From the NCBI GenBank assembly GCA_026692705.1, contig JAPLOE010000213.1, positions 1-64,000 of the forward strand: a stretch of 64,000 nt of DNA. The letters are read 5' to 3'. Source of the DNA: Planctomycetota bacterium. Its GTDB lineage: Bacteria; Planctomycetota; UBA1135; GCA-002686595. Below, piece after piece: positions 16,022 to 27,495 of this stretch (within the stretch, counting starts at the first letter, position 1; each line of letters opens with the position of its first letter). Under the pieces are notes generated by a model. That model searched no databases, was not told the origin of the DNA, and saw only the letters and a program-made list of their open reading frames with translations. The translations under genes were made by a program, and so were the position numbers.

Positions 16022-17576
16022 CCGTCGCGAGGTGCGCGCGGTCGAGCTCGAGCAGGAGCCCCATGTACGTGCGGTCGTTGATGCGGCCGCCGTCGCGCAG
16101 GTTGAGCAACGCGCGCCGCTGGGACTCGACGACCTCGCGGCGCACGTCCTGGGTCACGTCGAGGCGCGAGCGTGCGGCCTTGCGCGTGGCCTCGTCCTTG
16201 TCCTCGAGCGTCCGCAGCTCGTCCGCCATCAGCTCGCGCCAGTGGTGCACCGACAGCGGGCAACTGGTCTCGCTGCAGTAGGCGTCGAGGCGCGCGATGC
16301 CGGCGGAAAGCAGCGCCTCGCGGGCGGAACGGATCTCGGTCACCGAGTCCTCCTCGCCGCGGATGCCTAGCCACTCGATCAGCGGCTGCAGCGTCAGGCC
16401 CTGCACCAGCAGCGTGGTGAGCACGACGACGAGCGTGCAGGCGACGATCTCCGCGCGCCCGGGGAACGGCGTGCCGTCGGGCAAGTTCATCGGCAACGCG
16501 AGCGCCGCCGCGAGCGAGACCACGCCGCGCACACCGGCCCACGACACGACGACCACACCCTTCGCCGGCGGATAACCGCCCTCGCGCTTGCGCAGGCGCG
16601 GCGAGAAGACGAGCGGCAGGTACGCTCCCGGCACGCACCAGCCGATGCGCGTCACGACCACGACGAGAGTGATGACGAGGCCCGCGACGAGCCACTCCGG
16701 CCGCGCCTCGAGCACGAGCGGCGCCGAGAAGCCGACCAGCAGGAAGCACAGGCCGTTGAGCAGGAACGTGAGCTTGTCCCACGACGAATACAGCTCGAAA
16801 CGCGTGTCGCCGTCGAGCGAGTGGATGCGCCAGGCGACGACGAAGCCGGCCACGACGACCGCGAGCACGCCCGAACCGCCGAGCATCTCGGCGGCGGCAT
16901 AGGCGACGTAGGGCGAGAGCAGCGACAGCGTGAACAGCGTGCGCACTTCGTGGAACCACAGGTTCAGCCGCGCGAACACGAGCCCGATCACGAGGCCCGA
17001 CAGCACGCCGAGGCCGGCGACGCGCGCGAACGAAAGACCCGCGACGGCGGGATCGAAGCTGCCGTGCAGCACGACCGCGATGCCGACCTGCACGCCGACG
17101 AGGCCGGTCGCGTCGTTGACGAGGCTCTCGCCGCCGAGGATCGCGGTGATGCGGCGCGGCACGTGGAGGCGCTCGATCACGGCCTGCACGGCGACGGTGT
17201 CGGTCGGCGAGAGCACGGCGCCGAGCAGCAGGCACGAGGCGACGCTCAGGTGCGGCAGCATCTCGTGCGCCGTCAGGCCGACCGTGACGATCGTCGCGAG
17301 CACGAGTCCGATCGCCAGCATCGCGATCGGTCGCAGCCAGCGCTTGAAGTCGATCCACGACGTCTGGAACGCGTCGGCGTACAGCAGAGGCGGCAGGAAC
17401 GCGACGAGGATCAGCTCCGGGTCGAGCTCGATCTCGGGCATGCCCGGCGTCATCGCAGCGAGCACGCCGATCAGCGCGAGCAGAGCCGGCGCGGGCGCGC
17501 GCAGCCGTTGCGCGAGCAGGCTGCCGGCCGCGAGCAGGGCCAGCAGCACGACGAGGCGCGGGAGCAGATGGTGCAT
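16005..17576 (-). CDS. Na+/H+ antiporter, CPA1/NhaP type
   Basis: The 523-aa protein has about 12-13 membrane segments and a cytosolic tail of roughly 110 residues. Family motifs include L-P-P-L-L-Y-A-D-A-F in the N-terminal half, G-A-V-L-S-P-T-D-T-V-A-V (the ion-binding T-D region) and G-G-E-S-L-V-N-D-A-T-G-L-V (CPA1 N-D pair), then G-V-R-G-V-V-S-L-A-A-A-L-A-L-P. It should exchange Na+ or K+ for protons across the inner membrane. The start M-H-H-L-L-P-R-L precedes the first helix directly; the longer upstream frame lacks a translational signal. It is divergent from the next gene (112 bp) and its 3' end overlaps the PAC2 gene. Confidence 0.88.
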   Translation of the reverse strand: MHHLLPRLVVLLALLAAGSLLAQRLRAPAPALLALIGVLAAMTPGMPEIELDPELILVAFLPPLLYADAFQTSWIDFKRWLRPIAMLAIGLVLATIVTVGLTAHEMLPHLSVASCLLLGAVLSPTDTVAVQAVIERLHVPRRITAILGGESLVNDATGLVGVQVGIAVVLHGSFDPAVAGLSFARVAGLGVLSGLVIGLVFARLNLWFHEVRTLFTLSLLSPYVAYAAAEMLGGSGVLAVVVAGFVVAWRIHSLDGDTRFELYSSWDKLTFLLNGLCFLLVGFSAPLVLEARPEWLVAGLVITLVVVVTRIGWCVPGAYLPLVFSPRLRKREGGYPPAKGVVVVSWAGVRGVVSLAAALALPMNLPDGTPFPGRAEIVACTLVVVLTTLLVQGLTLQPLIEWLGIRGEEDSVTEIRSAREALLSAGIARLDAYCSETSCPLSVHHWRELMADELRTLEDKDEATRKAARSRLDVTQDVRREVVESQRRALLNLRDGGRINDRTYMGLLLELDRAHLATASSPA

Positions 17577-17675
17577 CGGGCGAAGATCCTGACGATTGCG
17601 CGGCCGGATTCCATAGGCGGCTGTCACCGCCCCTCCCGCGTCCGCTAGCTGGACCGCGCCCCCATCGCCGGTTGC

Positions 17676-17681
17676 TACTCT
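17676..17681 (+). promoter_or_regulatory. -10 box of a leaderless promoter
   Basis: TACTCT ends 7 bases before ATG 17689. This is one of the clearest cases of the TAnnnT spacing pattern seen across the window. Confidence 0.45.
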
Positions 17682-17688
17682 CCGAACC

Positions 17689-19416
17689 ATGCTCCTCGCC
17701 GCCCTCGCCCTCGCCTGCCTCCCCGCCGCCCCGCAGGACCTCGAAGTGCGCGACGAGGACTCGGTCGTCGTGCCGGCGCCGTTGGAAGTGGTGTGGGAGA
17801 CGTTCCGGCAGGCGCCGGAGATCAATGCGAAGGACGGGGATAGTTTCCGGCCCTCGAGTGCTGTCCCGGAGTCGATGCTGCGACTTCGTTCTCCGTGGGA
17901 GTTCTCGATCAGTAGCCTGCCGGAGGGGCACGAGGTCCACCTGACCTTCACGCAGCTGCAGTCGGATCGCACGCTCGTGCGTTACGCGATCTTGGGGCAA
18001 GGCAGCGTCGAGGCCCATGAGCACTGGCTCTCGGTGTGCGATGAGAAGGCCCTGAACTTGATTCGAGGCACTCTCGCCAAGTTCGACGAGGCGCGCGCGC
18101 AAGCCGAAGCCGAGTCGCGCGCGGCTTGGGAAGTCGTGAAGAGCTGGAGCGGCGGCACGTGGATCGCCGAGGCCCGCGACGCGAAGGGCGAAGTCGTCCG
18201 CGCCTGCGCCCGTGTCGAGCCGATCCTCGGCGGCACGTTCGTGCGCGAGGACTTCTGGGAAGGCAACGCGGAAGCGCTCACGCTTCACTCGCGCTCCATC
18301 TACGGATTGGACCCGAAGACGCGCAGCGTGCACTCGTGGACGTTTGGCGCGAGCGCCTGGCAGCGCGAGGCGAGCGTGCACCTCGACGGAACTGCGGCCA
18401 TCGAGCTGCGCTCCTTGCGCGCCTCGCGCCGCGATCCGCGGCCCGTCGTGCGCGTCGAACTGCGCGGCAACGATGCTCACGCCGAGCGTGGGCTCGAGTA
18501 CAAGCGCGTCGCGGAGCTGCCGACGGGCTGGACGCTGAAGGCACAAGACACCACTCAGAGCGCTTCGGCGCTCGCCGAGGAGCCGCTGAAGGCCCCGGAA
18601 GACGTGCTGCGCGCGTCGGCGACGCTCGGACTCGACGTGAAGGACGCTTGCAGGCACCTATACGGGGATGTCGAGCTCAGCAGAGCCGCACTGCACGGAA
18701 CTGACGTCACGGTTCCCGAAGGTGAGTTCATGCCGGTTGACATCGAGACGATGGAACCCGAGCGGTCGTTCTTCCTCCATCTGTCGTCGAGCATCGAGAA
18801 CGGCGACATAGGTACGGAACCGCTGTTGTTTCAGTTCGAGCCCGCCGACATCGACACCTGCACGCTCACCATCTCCGTTCGCGTGGGCCCGGAGATCGCG
18901 GCAGATGCGAAGAAGGCCCTTTCGGCCCGGCTCCAGCACGTGCTCGCCCGCGCCCGCGAGCTCGCGCCGTACACGCCGCAGCCCGAGACGATCGAGAGGT
19001 TGAGGTCACTGGTCGGACCGACGTACGAGGCGACGACGGTCGTGCCGACGGGAGAGACGCTGCGCGCGCGCACGACTTGGGAGAGCTGGAGCCACTCGAC
19101 GTTCGTCTGGCACGGACGGCTTGGGCCCGTGGACGCGACCGAACTGCCCGAACACACGCTGATGCTGTACGCGGTCGACCCCGAGCGCGGCCCGCGCTTC
19201 TGGAAGTTCGGCGCCGATGGTTCGGTCGCGACCGGCGCGGTGCTCGCCCACGGTCCGGGCGGCGTCGCGCACGACTGGCACAGCTCGTCGCCCTCGGGCC
19301 AGGAGCGCCACATCTTCGTGACGCTCGTGCCCGGCAAGTTCGACTACCGCTACGTCGCGCAGCCCAGCCGCTCGGAAGCGACGACGCTCGTCGACCTCAT
19401 GTACGTGCGCCAGTGA
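17689..19416 (+). CDS. Secreted protein of unknown function with SRPBCC-like and lipocalin-like (DUF1579-type) regions
   Basis: The product is 575 aa with a short signal peptide (M-L-L-A-A-L-A-L-A-C-L-P-A-A-P). Residues about 20-110 resemble a START/SRPBCC-type strand pattern (V-V-V-P-A-P-L-E-V-V-W-E-T-F). Residues about 145-270 resemble DUF1579-type lipocalin-like barrels (S-G-G-T-W-I-A-E-A-R, E-P-I-L-G-G-T-F-V-R-E-D-F). A similar strand order returns at the C terminus (residues 440-575), suggesting an internal duplication. No catalytic motif is visible. It may bind a lipid or other small hydrophobic ligand. The gene converges on the M49 peptidase gene with stops 7 bp apart. Confidence 0.6.
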   Translation: MLLAALALACLPAAPQDLEVRDEDSVVVPAPLEVVWETFRQAPEINAKDGDSFRPSSAVPESMLRLRSPWEFSISSLPEGHEVHLTFTQLQSDRTLVRYAILGQGSVEAHEHWLSVCDEKALNLIRGTLAKFDEARAQAEAESRAAWEVVKSWSGGTWIAEARDAKGEVVRACARVEPILGGTFVREDFWEGNAEALTLHSRSIYGLDPKTRSVHSWTFGASAWQREASVHLDGTAAIELRSLRASRRDPRPVVRVELRGNDAHAERGLEYKRVAELPTGWTLKAQDTTQSASALAEEPLKAPEDVLRASATLGLDVKDACRHLYGDVELSRAALHGTDVTVPEGEFMPVDIETMEPERSFFLHLSSSIENGDIGTEPLLFQFEPADIDTCTLTISVRVGPEIAADAKKALSARLQHVLARARELAPYTPQPETIERLRSLVGPTYEATTVVPTGETLRARTTWESWSHSTFVWHGRLGPVDATELPEHTLMLYAVDPERGPRFWKFGADGSVATGAVLAHGPGGVAHDWHSSSPSGQERHIFVTLVPGKFDYRYVAQPSRSEATTLVDLMYVRQ

Positions 19417-19423
19417 GCGCGGC

Positions 19424-21448
19424 TCAGCGCCGCCCGCTCCACTCGAGCATCTGCGCCTCGAGCGAGGCCGGGTAGCTGAGCTTCGCGTCGACCACGTTGC
19501 CCTGCGCGTCGCGCACGGCCTCGAGCTTGGGGAACACGAAGGCCGACAGCGCCGGTACGTCGAGGCGCGCGTAGCGGGCGACGATCTCGTCGCGCAGGCG
19601 TGGGTCGAACTCCACGCCGTAGCGCTCGATCAATTCCTTGGCGCCCTCGTAGTCGCCGGTGCTCTTGATCTGCTGCACGAGCGCGAGCAGTTCGCCGCAG
19701 GCAGCGCGGAAGCTGCGCGCGTCGAGCACACGCAGGAACGTGCGGCCTTCGCGCACGACCTGCTTGAGTGCCTCGGGATGGCGGTGCTCGATCCAGCGCA
19801 CGATCAGCTGGCGGTTGCGCAAGTGGTCCTCCTCGAGGCGCTCGCCCTCGGGCGCGCGGCGCAGCTGCTGCAGACCTCCGTTGCGCACGTACTGCTCGTA
19901 GCAGGCGAGCGAAGCCTCGGACACGTCGGACAGAAGCCCCAGCTCCTGCAACTTCGGATCGCCCATGAACCACAACGCGACGAGGTCGGAGCGTGCCTCC
20001 TCGAGCGTCGAGTAGTGCTCGCGAATCCACTCGGCCGGGTCGCCCTGCCGCTCCGGCGACTGGCGGCCCGAGGCGTGACCGATCACCTCGTGCAGCGCGA
20101 CGAGCAGCTCGTGCGTCGCGGCCTGCCAGCGCTCCGCACGCGCGAGTTCGGCGGAATCCCACGTGAATTCCGCGCGCGCCGACGGCGAGGCCGAACGCTC
20201 CTGCGCCTCGATCACGTTGGCGAGGCTGACCGACTTCGAGCCGTGGTTCTCGCGCACCCACGCGTCGTTGGGCAGGTTGATGCCGATCGGCGTCACGGGC
20301 CCCGAGTCGCCGGTCTCGACGATCACGTCGATCGAACGCGCGCTGATGCCGACGACGTCGGGCTTGCGGTATTCGGCCGCGTAGGGCATGTGGTCCTCGA
20401 ACCACTGCGCGTTCGCGGCGATCGTGCGCAGTTGCTCGGCCTTGCGCGGGTCCTCGTAGCTCACGATGCCCTCCCACGCGCCCTTGCGGCCGCGCGGATC
20501 GACGTAGACCTCGACGAAGGAGTTGACGGTGTCGACGGGCGAGGTCGTGTCGGCGACCCAGGCGATGTCGTAGGCGACACGATCCTCGCGCTTGCCCGTG
20601 CGGTAGAAGCGGATCTGCGCCTCGAGCGCGCGCCGCGTGGCCTCGGGCGCGAGCGGCAGCGCGGCCTCGAGGTGCTCGACGACCTTCGTGAGCTCCTCCG
20701 CGTACATCCCCGGCTCGACGCCTTCCGCGGGCAAGCCAATGCGCCACGGGCGCTCGACGAGCTTGTCGTCGGGCCCGAGTTCGACGTTGGAATTGAGCGA
20801 GTACTGCTCCTCGAAACCCTCGAGGCGCCGCATCGAAACCCCGGGGCCGTAGAAGTTCGCCGCGGAGGCCTGCACGATGTCGAGCCCGCCGACGCCGCTC
20901 TTCGCCGTCACCATCGGCTCGTGCTCGGGATCGAACAGCAGCGGCCCGAGCCGCTCGACCAACCCGCGCACGCTTTCGCCCTCGCGCAGCGGCAATTTCG
21001 CGCCACTCAGGCGCGCCGCGTCCGCCGCATCGGCGAGTTCGCTGGGCTTGAGCCGCAGGCAGAACTTGCGCGCCGTCGTGTTGTGGTACGGCGAGCTGTG
21101 CACCCACAGCAGTTTCGTGTAACGACGAATCTCCTCCTGCGCGCGCGTGCCAATCGAACCGGAGTGCGTGTAGAGCTCCTCGAAGAGCTGCAGCAGCTCG
21201 GGCCCGTCGGCGCAGCGCTGGCGGAAGTAGATCGTGCGGCCCGCGACGGCGGCCTGGTAGAGGTGCCAGCTCAGCGCACGCTCGCGCGGCGTCAGGCGCT
21301 CGAAGCCGTCGGCGTACACGCGCACAATCGCGACGTCGTCGACACGCTCGAGCAGGAACTTGCGCTCGGGCGTGGACGTCGCGGTCGGGGCCGACTGGCA
21401 GGCGCCGAGAACGCCGACGAAGGCGAGAGCGAGGGCACGGTGCTTCAT
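19424..21448 (-). CDS. Dipeptidyl peptidase III-like zinc metallopeptidase (M49), lipoprotein
   Basis: The product is 674 aa with a lipoprotein signal (A-F-V-G-V-L-G-A-C). The M49 zinc signature H453-E-V-I-G-H458 is followed 30 residues after H453 by E483-E-A-R-S-D, equivalent to the H-E-x-x-G-H and E-E-x-R-A-D motifs of bacterial DPP III. M49 enzymes release dipeptides from N termini of short peptides. Eukaryotic forms are cytosolic, whereas this one should be anchored in the periplasm or outer membrane. Start choice is supported by TACCAT six bases upstream. It is divergent from the next lipoprotein gene across only 49 bp. Confidence 0.88.
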   Translation of the reverse strand: MKHRALALAFVGVLGACQSAPTATSTPERKFLLERVDDVAIVRVYADGFERLTPRERALSWHLYQAAVAGRTIYFRQRCADGPELLQLFEELYTHSGSIGTRAQEEIRRYTKLLWVHSSPYHNTTARKFCLRLKPSELADAADAARLSGAKLPLREGESVRGLVERLGPLLFDPEHEPMVTAKSGVGGLDIVQASAANFYGPGVSMRRLEGFEEQYSLNSNVELGPDDKLVERPWRIGLPAEGVEPGMYAEELTKVVEHLEAALPLAPEATRRALEAQIRFYRTGKREDRVAYDIAWVADTTSPVDTVNSFVEVYVDPRGRKGAWEGIVSYEDPRKAEQLRTIAANAQWFEDHMPYAAEYRKPDVVGISARSIDVIVETGDSGPVTPIGINLPNDAWVRENHGSKSVSLANVIEAQERSASPSARAEFTWDSAELARAERWQAATHELLVALHEVIGHASGRQSPERQGDPAEWIREHYSTLEEARSDLVALWFMGDPKLQELGLLSDVSEASLACYEQYVRNGGLQQLRRAPEGERLEEDHLRNRQLIVRWIEHRHPEALKQVVREGRTFLRVLDARSFRAACGELLALVQQIKSTGDYEGAKELIERYGVEFDPRLRDEIVARYARLDVPALSAFVFPKLEAVRDAQGNVVDAKLSYPASLEAQMLEWSGRR

Positions 21449-21497
21449 CGCCGCATGGTAGCGACGACGGGCGACGCTGGAACGCTAGGATGTGCGC
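21449..21497. promoter_or_regulatory. Compact divergent promoter with two leaderless -10 boxes
   Basis: Between the M49 gene and the next lipoprotein gene, TACCAT (minus strand, 21455-21460) and TAGGAT (plus strand, 21486-21491) each lie six bases before their start codons. Both mRNAs would begin at the start codon. Confidence 0.5.
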
Positions 21498-22691
21498 GTG
21501 AAACTCCTCGTTCCTGCCCTCCCGCTCGCTCTCGTCGCGCTCGCAGCCTGCGACAAGACCGCGACGCCGCCCGCTCCGGTCGCACCGGCTTCCGTCCCCA
21601 CGAACACCGCCGCCACGCAGGCAACTGCGAACGGCGGGCTCGCGCTCGAGCTGCGTGGCCCGGCGGAAGTCGAGGAAGGCAAGTCGTTCGACGTCGAGTG
21701 CGTCGTCACGGGCGGGGGCGACGCGCCGGTGAAGTACCTGTGGACCTACCAGGGCGTGCAACCGCGCCTCGTCGTCGCTCCGAACGCGGGCGCGAAACAG
21801 ACACTCGCGGCGCCGGAGTGGGTGCAGGACGTCGAGCTCGTGATCGCGGTGAAGGCGAGCGCGGGCGAGGCGTCGGTCGAGCGCGAGCTCAAGGTGCGCC
21901 TGCGCGCCGACGACGACCCGCCGGTGGCCGAGATTTCCGCACCGAAGGCGTGCGAGTGCGGCGAGCTCGTCGCGCTCGTCGGCCAGAGCCACAACGAGCG
22001 CATGCAGGAGATCACGCCGCGCTGGTCGCAGCTCGGGGACGGCCCGCGGGTCGCGCTCGACGGCGCGGATCGGCTTCAGGCGCAGTTCCTGGCGCCGGAG
22101 CACGACGGCCCCTACTCGCTCGAGGTCGAGCTCGCGGTGTCCGACGCGGGCGGCGGCGTCGGCAAGGCCACGGCGCGCATCGACGTCACGTGCGATCCGG
22201 CGTCGGTGCCGTTGCCGAAGGGCTCGGAGCTCGAGCTCGTGGCGTCGCAGGGCGTCGAGAATCCGCTGCCGCGTGGCGCGTGGGTGCTCTCGGGCTCGGT
22301 CGAGCTCGAGCCGACCGGCACCGGCCCCGTCGAGTCGTTCGTGCGCTTCGGCGTCGAGAAGACCGGCGCCGCGCTCAAGCTCGTGCGCGAAGGCAACACG
22401 ACCCAACTCTCCGTCGTCGTGCTCGCGAAGAGCCCCGAAGGCGCGTGGATCCAGCCCGAATTCAACCGCGTGATGCCGCTCGGGCCGTTCCCGTCCGACG
22501 TCCCGCTCGGTTTCGAGTTCGAGAGCGACGGCCGCGAGGTCAAGGTGCGCATCGGCCCCGCCGGCGCGCGCGAGCAGTGGCAGGAGATGCCCTTCGACAT
22601 CTACCTGCTGCTCGACCGCCGCCCGCGCCACTTCGCCGTCGATGCGCTCGGTGGCACGGCGAAGCTCGGACGGCTCGTGCTGAAGAGCTGA
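21498..22691 (+). CDS. Lipoprotein with Ig/PKD-like domains
   Basis: The product is 397 aa with lipoprotein signal M-K-L-L-V-P-A-L-P-L-A-L-V-A-L-A-A-C. A Pro/Ala/Thr linker (about residues 20-45) leads into two Ig- or PKD-like beta domains (E-L-R-G-P-A-E-V-E-E-G-K-S-F-D-V-E-C and P-P-V-A-E-I-S-A-P). A C-terminal domain of about 160 residues with a jelly-roll-like strand pattern follows. It is probably a surface adhesion or carbohydrate-binding protein; no enzyme motif is seen. GTG 21498 rather than GTG 21492 fits both the signal peptide and the TAGGAT spacing. The stop shares a palindrome with the convergent ABC-F gene. Confidence 0.65.
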   Translation: MKLLVPALPLALVALAACDKTATPPAPVAPASVPTNTAATQATANGGLALELRGPAEVEEGKSFDVECVVTGGGDAPVKYLWTYQGVQPRLVVAPNAGAKQTLAAPEWVQDVELVIAVKASAGEASVERELKVRLRADDDPPVAEISAPKACECGELVALVGQSHNERMQEITPRWSQLGDGPRVALDGADRLQAQFLAPEHDGPYSLEVELAVSDAGGGVGKATARIDVTCDPASVPLPKGSELELVASQGVENPLPRGAWVLSGSVELEPTGTGPVESFVRFGVEKTGAALKLVREGNTTQLSVVVLAKSPEGAWIQPEFNRVMPLGPFPSDVPLGFEFESDGREVKVRIGPAGAREQWQEMPFDIYLLLDRRPRHFAVDALGGTAKLGRLVLKS

Positions 22692-22692
22692 G

Positions 22693-24606
<1,914 letters not shown>

Positions 24607-24654
24607 GGGCCGCAAGAGAATGACGCGGGCCAGCGCGCGGCGCCACCTCCGACC

Positions 24655-26013
24655 CTACTCCGGCGGAGGCGTGCCGGCCTTGAGACCGTAGCGTTCGAGC
24701 TTGTTGTAGAGCGTTTTCAGGGCGATCCCGAGGGTCGCCGAGGCCGTGCGCTTGTCGCCGCCGTGGCGTTCGAGCGCGTCGAGCACCGCGCGACGCTCGA
24801 GCTCGTCGAGGTTGAGCGTCGGCAGTTCGCCCGACGGCCCGCCGCGGCGCAGCACGTAGCGGTCGACGAGTTCCGGCCCGATGCGCTCGCCGTCGCACAT
24901 CACGCACAGGCGCTCGGCGGCGTTCTCAAGCTCGCGCACGTTGCCCGGCCAGTCGTGGCTCTCCAGCCGCGCGATCGCTTCCGGAGCGAGCTCGAGCTGG
25001 CGGCCCAGGCGCCCGCCAGAGCGCTGCACGAAGCGCTTCGCAAGCTCGGCGATGTCCTCGCGGCGCGCGCGCAGCGGCGGCACCTCGAGCACGAGCGGGG
25101 CGATGCGGTAGTACAGGTCCTCGCGGAACTCACCTTCCGCGATGCGCTTCTGCAGGTCGCGGTTGGTCGCGCTCACCACGCGCACGTCGACGCGCCGCAC
25201 GCGGTCGCTGCCGACCGGACGGATCTCGCCGAACTGCAGCGCGCGCAGCAGCGCCGGTTGCACGGCCTTCGGCAGCTCGCCGACTTCGTCGAGCATCAGC
25301 GTGCCGCCGTGGGCCGCCTCGAACAGGCCGACGCGACGCTTGTCGGCGCCGGTGAACGCGCCACGCTCGTGGCCGAAGAGCTCGCTCTCGACGAGCGTCG
25401 CAGGCACGGCGCCGCAGTTGACGACCACGAACGGCTGCGTCGAGCGCGCGGAGATCGCGTGCAGGTGGCGCGAAACGAGTTCCTTGCCGGTGCCGTTCTC
25501 GCCGACGACGAGCACGTGGCTGTCGCTCTTCGCCACGCGCTCGATCTCGCCGCGCAAGCGCGCCATCGCGGGGCTCGCGCCGACGATGCCGCTGCGCGTA
25601 AGGTCGAGCTCGACCACGCGGCGCAGGCGTTCGTTGTCCTCGATCAGGCCGCGGCGCTCGACTGCGCGGCGCAGCACCTGATCGAGCACGTCGAGGCTCG
25701 CGGGCTTGGTCAGGAAGTCGTAGGCGCCAAGGCGCATCGCCTCGACGGCTTCGGGGATCGCGCCGTGGCCGGTGAGCATCACGGCCTGCGCACGCTCGTC
25801 CGCCGCGCGCAACCGGCGCAGCAGCTCGAGCCCGCCGATGCCCGGCAAGCGCAGGTCGATCAGCAGCGCGTCCGGAGGTTCCGCGCGCACGGCCTCGACG
25901 ACGCCCTCGGCCGAAGGAAAGGCACGCACGTCGAAGCCGAGCTCGCCGAGCTCGATCGACAGCACGCGCCGCAGGGTGTCGTCGTCATCGACGAGGAAAA
26001 GGCGGGGTTTCAT
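24655..26013 (-). CDS. NtrC-family sigma-54 response regulator
   Basis: The product is 452 aa with the full three-domain order. The receiver has D9-D10 and phospho-acceptor D53 in L-I-D-L-R-L-P, with K near 103. The AAA+ domain contains G-E-N-G-T-G-K-E and the sigma-54 contact loop G-A-F-T-G-A in E-L-F-G-H-E-R-G-A-F-T-G-A. A Fis-type helix-turn-helix ends the protein (T-A-S-A-T-L-G-I-A-L-K-T-L-Y-N-K-L). It starts 3 bp after the histidine-kinase gene, so it should be its partner. The only strong sigma-54 promoters nearby are in the divergent MMPL/YceI spacer, making those operons its likely targets. Confidence 0.93.
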   Translation of the reverse strand: MKPRLFLVDDDDTLRRVLSIELGELGFDVRAFPSAEGVVEAVRAEPPDALLIDLRLPGIGGLELLRRLRAADERAQAVMLTGHGAIPEAVEAMRLGAYDFLTKPASLDVLDQVLRRAVERRGLIEDNERLRRVVELDLTRSGIVGASPAMARLRGEIERVAKSDSHVLVVGENGTGKELVSRHLHAISARSTQPFVVVNCGAVPATLVESELFGHERGAFTGADKRRVGLFEAAHGGTLMLDEVGELPKAVQPALLRALQFGEIRPVGSDRVRRVDVRVVSATNRDLQKRIAEGEFREDLYYRIAPLVLEVPPLRARREDIAELAKRFVQRSGGRLGRQLELAPEAIARLESHDWPGNVRELENAAERLCVMCDGERIGPELVDRYVLRRGGPSGELPTLNLDELERRAVLDALERHGGDKRTASATLGIALKTLYNKLERYGLKAGTPPPE

Positions 26014-26016
26014 GGG

Positions 26017-27495
26017 TCATTCCAGAGGCAGCTGGATGCGGAACAGCGCGCCGTGGCCGGTGTCGAGCACATCGACGCGCCCCCTGTGGGCCGTGACGAT
26101 GCGGTGCACGATCGCGAGACCGAGACCGGTGCCCTGGCCCGGTTCCTTGGTCGTGAAGAACGGGTCGAAGATGCGCTCGCGCAGCTCGACGGGAATGCCC
26201 GGGCCTTGGTCCTCGACCTCGGTGCGCACGTCGCCGCCTTCGCGGGTCCAGCGCACCATCACGCGCCCGCCCTGCGGGCTCGCGTCGATCGCGTTGTGGA
26301 TCAGGTTGAGCAGCACCTGCTTCACTTCCGAGGGATTGCCCGAGAGCCGCGGCAACTCAGTCTCGATCTGCACGTCGAGCTCGAGCTGGCGCGAGCGCAG
26401 CCGGTGCTCGAGCAGCACGCGCAGCTCGCGCATCAGCTCTTCGGCGCCGAAACTGACGCGCACGCCGTTCTCCGCGCGCGCGAAGTCGAGCAGGCGCGAC
26501 GTGATCTCGTGCGCCCGGTAGGCCTCCTTGGCGATGATGCGCAGGTATTCACGCTGCGCTTCGCCGTCGACCGCGCCCTTGGCCAGCCGTCGCTCGAGCC
26601 CTTCCGCGCAGGAGGCGATCGACGCGAGCGGGTTGTTGATCTCGTGAGCAATGCCGGCCGCCATCGTGCCCAGGCCCGCCAGCCGCGCCGCACGCACGAA
26701 CTCGCGCGTGCGTTCCTCGACGCGCTGCTCGAGCCCGGTGCGCATGCCGTGCAGCTCGTCGCTCATGCGGTTGAACTCGCGCGCCAGCTCGCCGACCTCG
26801 TCGTTCGAGTGCACCGGCACGCGGTGGCCGAGATCGCCGCCAGAAATGCGCTTCACGCCCGCGCGCAGCGCCTGCACGGGCTTGACGACCGAGCGCCAGA
26901 ACATCCAGCTCAGCAGCGCGAGCACCGCCAACGCCACCGCCGTCGTCGCCAGCACCGCGAGCCGCACGCGGCGCGCCTCCTCGCGCATCGCCGTGCCGGT
27001 GTTGCGCGATTCCTCGCGCATTTCCTCGTTCAGCACGTAGGCGTGGCGCCGCGCGACCTCGACCAGCTCCGCCAGTTCCGGCGAGTTCGCGTCGATCGCG
27101 CGCTGGAGCGTGCCGATGTCGTCGCGCAGCGCGCCGAGCAGCCGCGACTCCGACTCGACGTGCTCCTCGCGCGACGGGTCGTCGCCGATCGGACCGCTCT
27201 CGAGCTCGATCAGGCAGCGCTCGGCCTCGCGCATGAAGGCGCGGAACGACTCGCGCTGCTCGTTCGACGGCCGCGAGTCGCCGAGGCTCTCCATGCGGCC
27301 CTTGAACATCGTCATCTCGTGCAGGATGTCGCGCGAGAAGGCCTCCTCGCGGTGCTCCTCCATCACGCGACGCACTTCGATGTGGATGTCCTCCACCGAG
27401 AGCGAGACCTCGATGCCCAGCGCCACGAGCAGCAGCGCGAGCGCACCGAACGCCGCCGCCACGCGCGCGCCGAAGCCGAAGCGCACGACCCTCAT
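26017..27495 (-). CDS. Membrane sensor histidine kinase (HAMP, HisKA, HATPase)
   Basis: The product is 492 aa. A membrane helix at about residues 10-30 and another near 180-200 enclose a periplasmic region of about 150 residues that is predicted to be all helical. A HAMP domain follows (V-K-P-V-Q-A-L-R-A-G). The dimerisation domain has the phospho-acceptor H284 in G-I-A-H-E-I-N-N-P-L, and the ATPase domain shows N-L-I-H-N-A-I-D-A, D-Q-G-P-G-I-P and G-T-G-L-G-L-A-I. The ATG overlaps the previous gene by four bases (ATGA). The helical sensor domain and overlapping operon with an MMPL pump and oxidoreductase suggest it senses envelope or lipid state, which is inference. Confidence 0.92.
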   Translation of the reverse strand: MRVVRFGFGARVAAAFGALALLLVALGIEVSLSVEDIHIEVRRVMEEHREEAFSRDILHEMTMFKGRMESLGDSRPSNEQRESFRAFMREAERCLIELESGPIGDDPSREEHVESESRLLGALRDDIGTLQRAIDANSPELAELVEVARRHAYVLNEEMREESRNTGTAMREEARRVRLAVLATTAVALAVLALLSWMFWRSVVKPVQALRAGVKRISGGDLGHRVPVHSNDEVGELAREFNRMSDELHGMRTGLEQRVEERTREFVRAARLAGLGTMAAGIAHEINNPLASIASCAEGLERRLAKGAVDGEAQREYLRIIAKEAYRAHEITSRLLDFARAENGVRVSFGAEELMRELRVLLEHRLRSRQLELDVQIETELPRLSGNPSEVKQVLLNLIHNAIDASPQGGRVMVRWTREGGDVRTEVEDQGPGIPVELRERIFDPFFTTKEPGQGTGLGLAIVHRIVTAHRGRVDVLDTGHGALFRIQLPLE

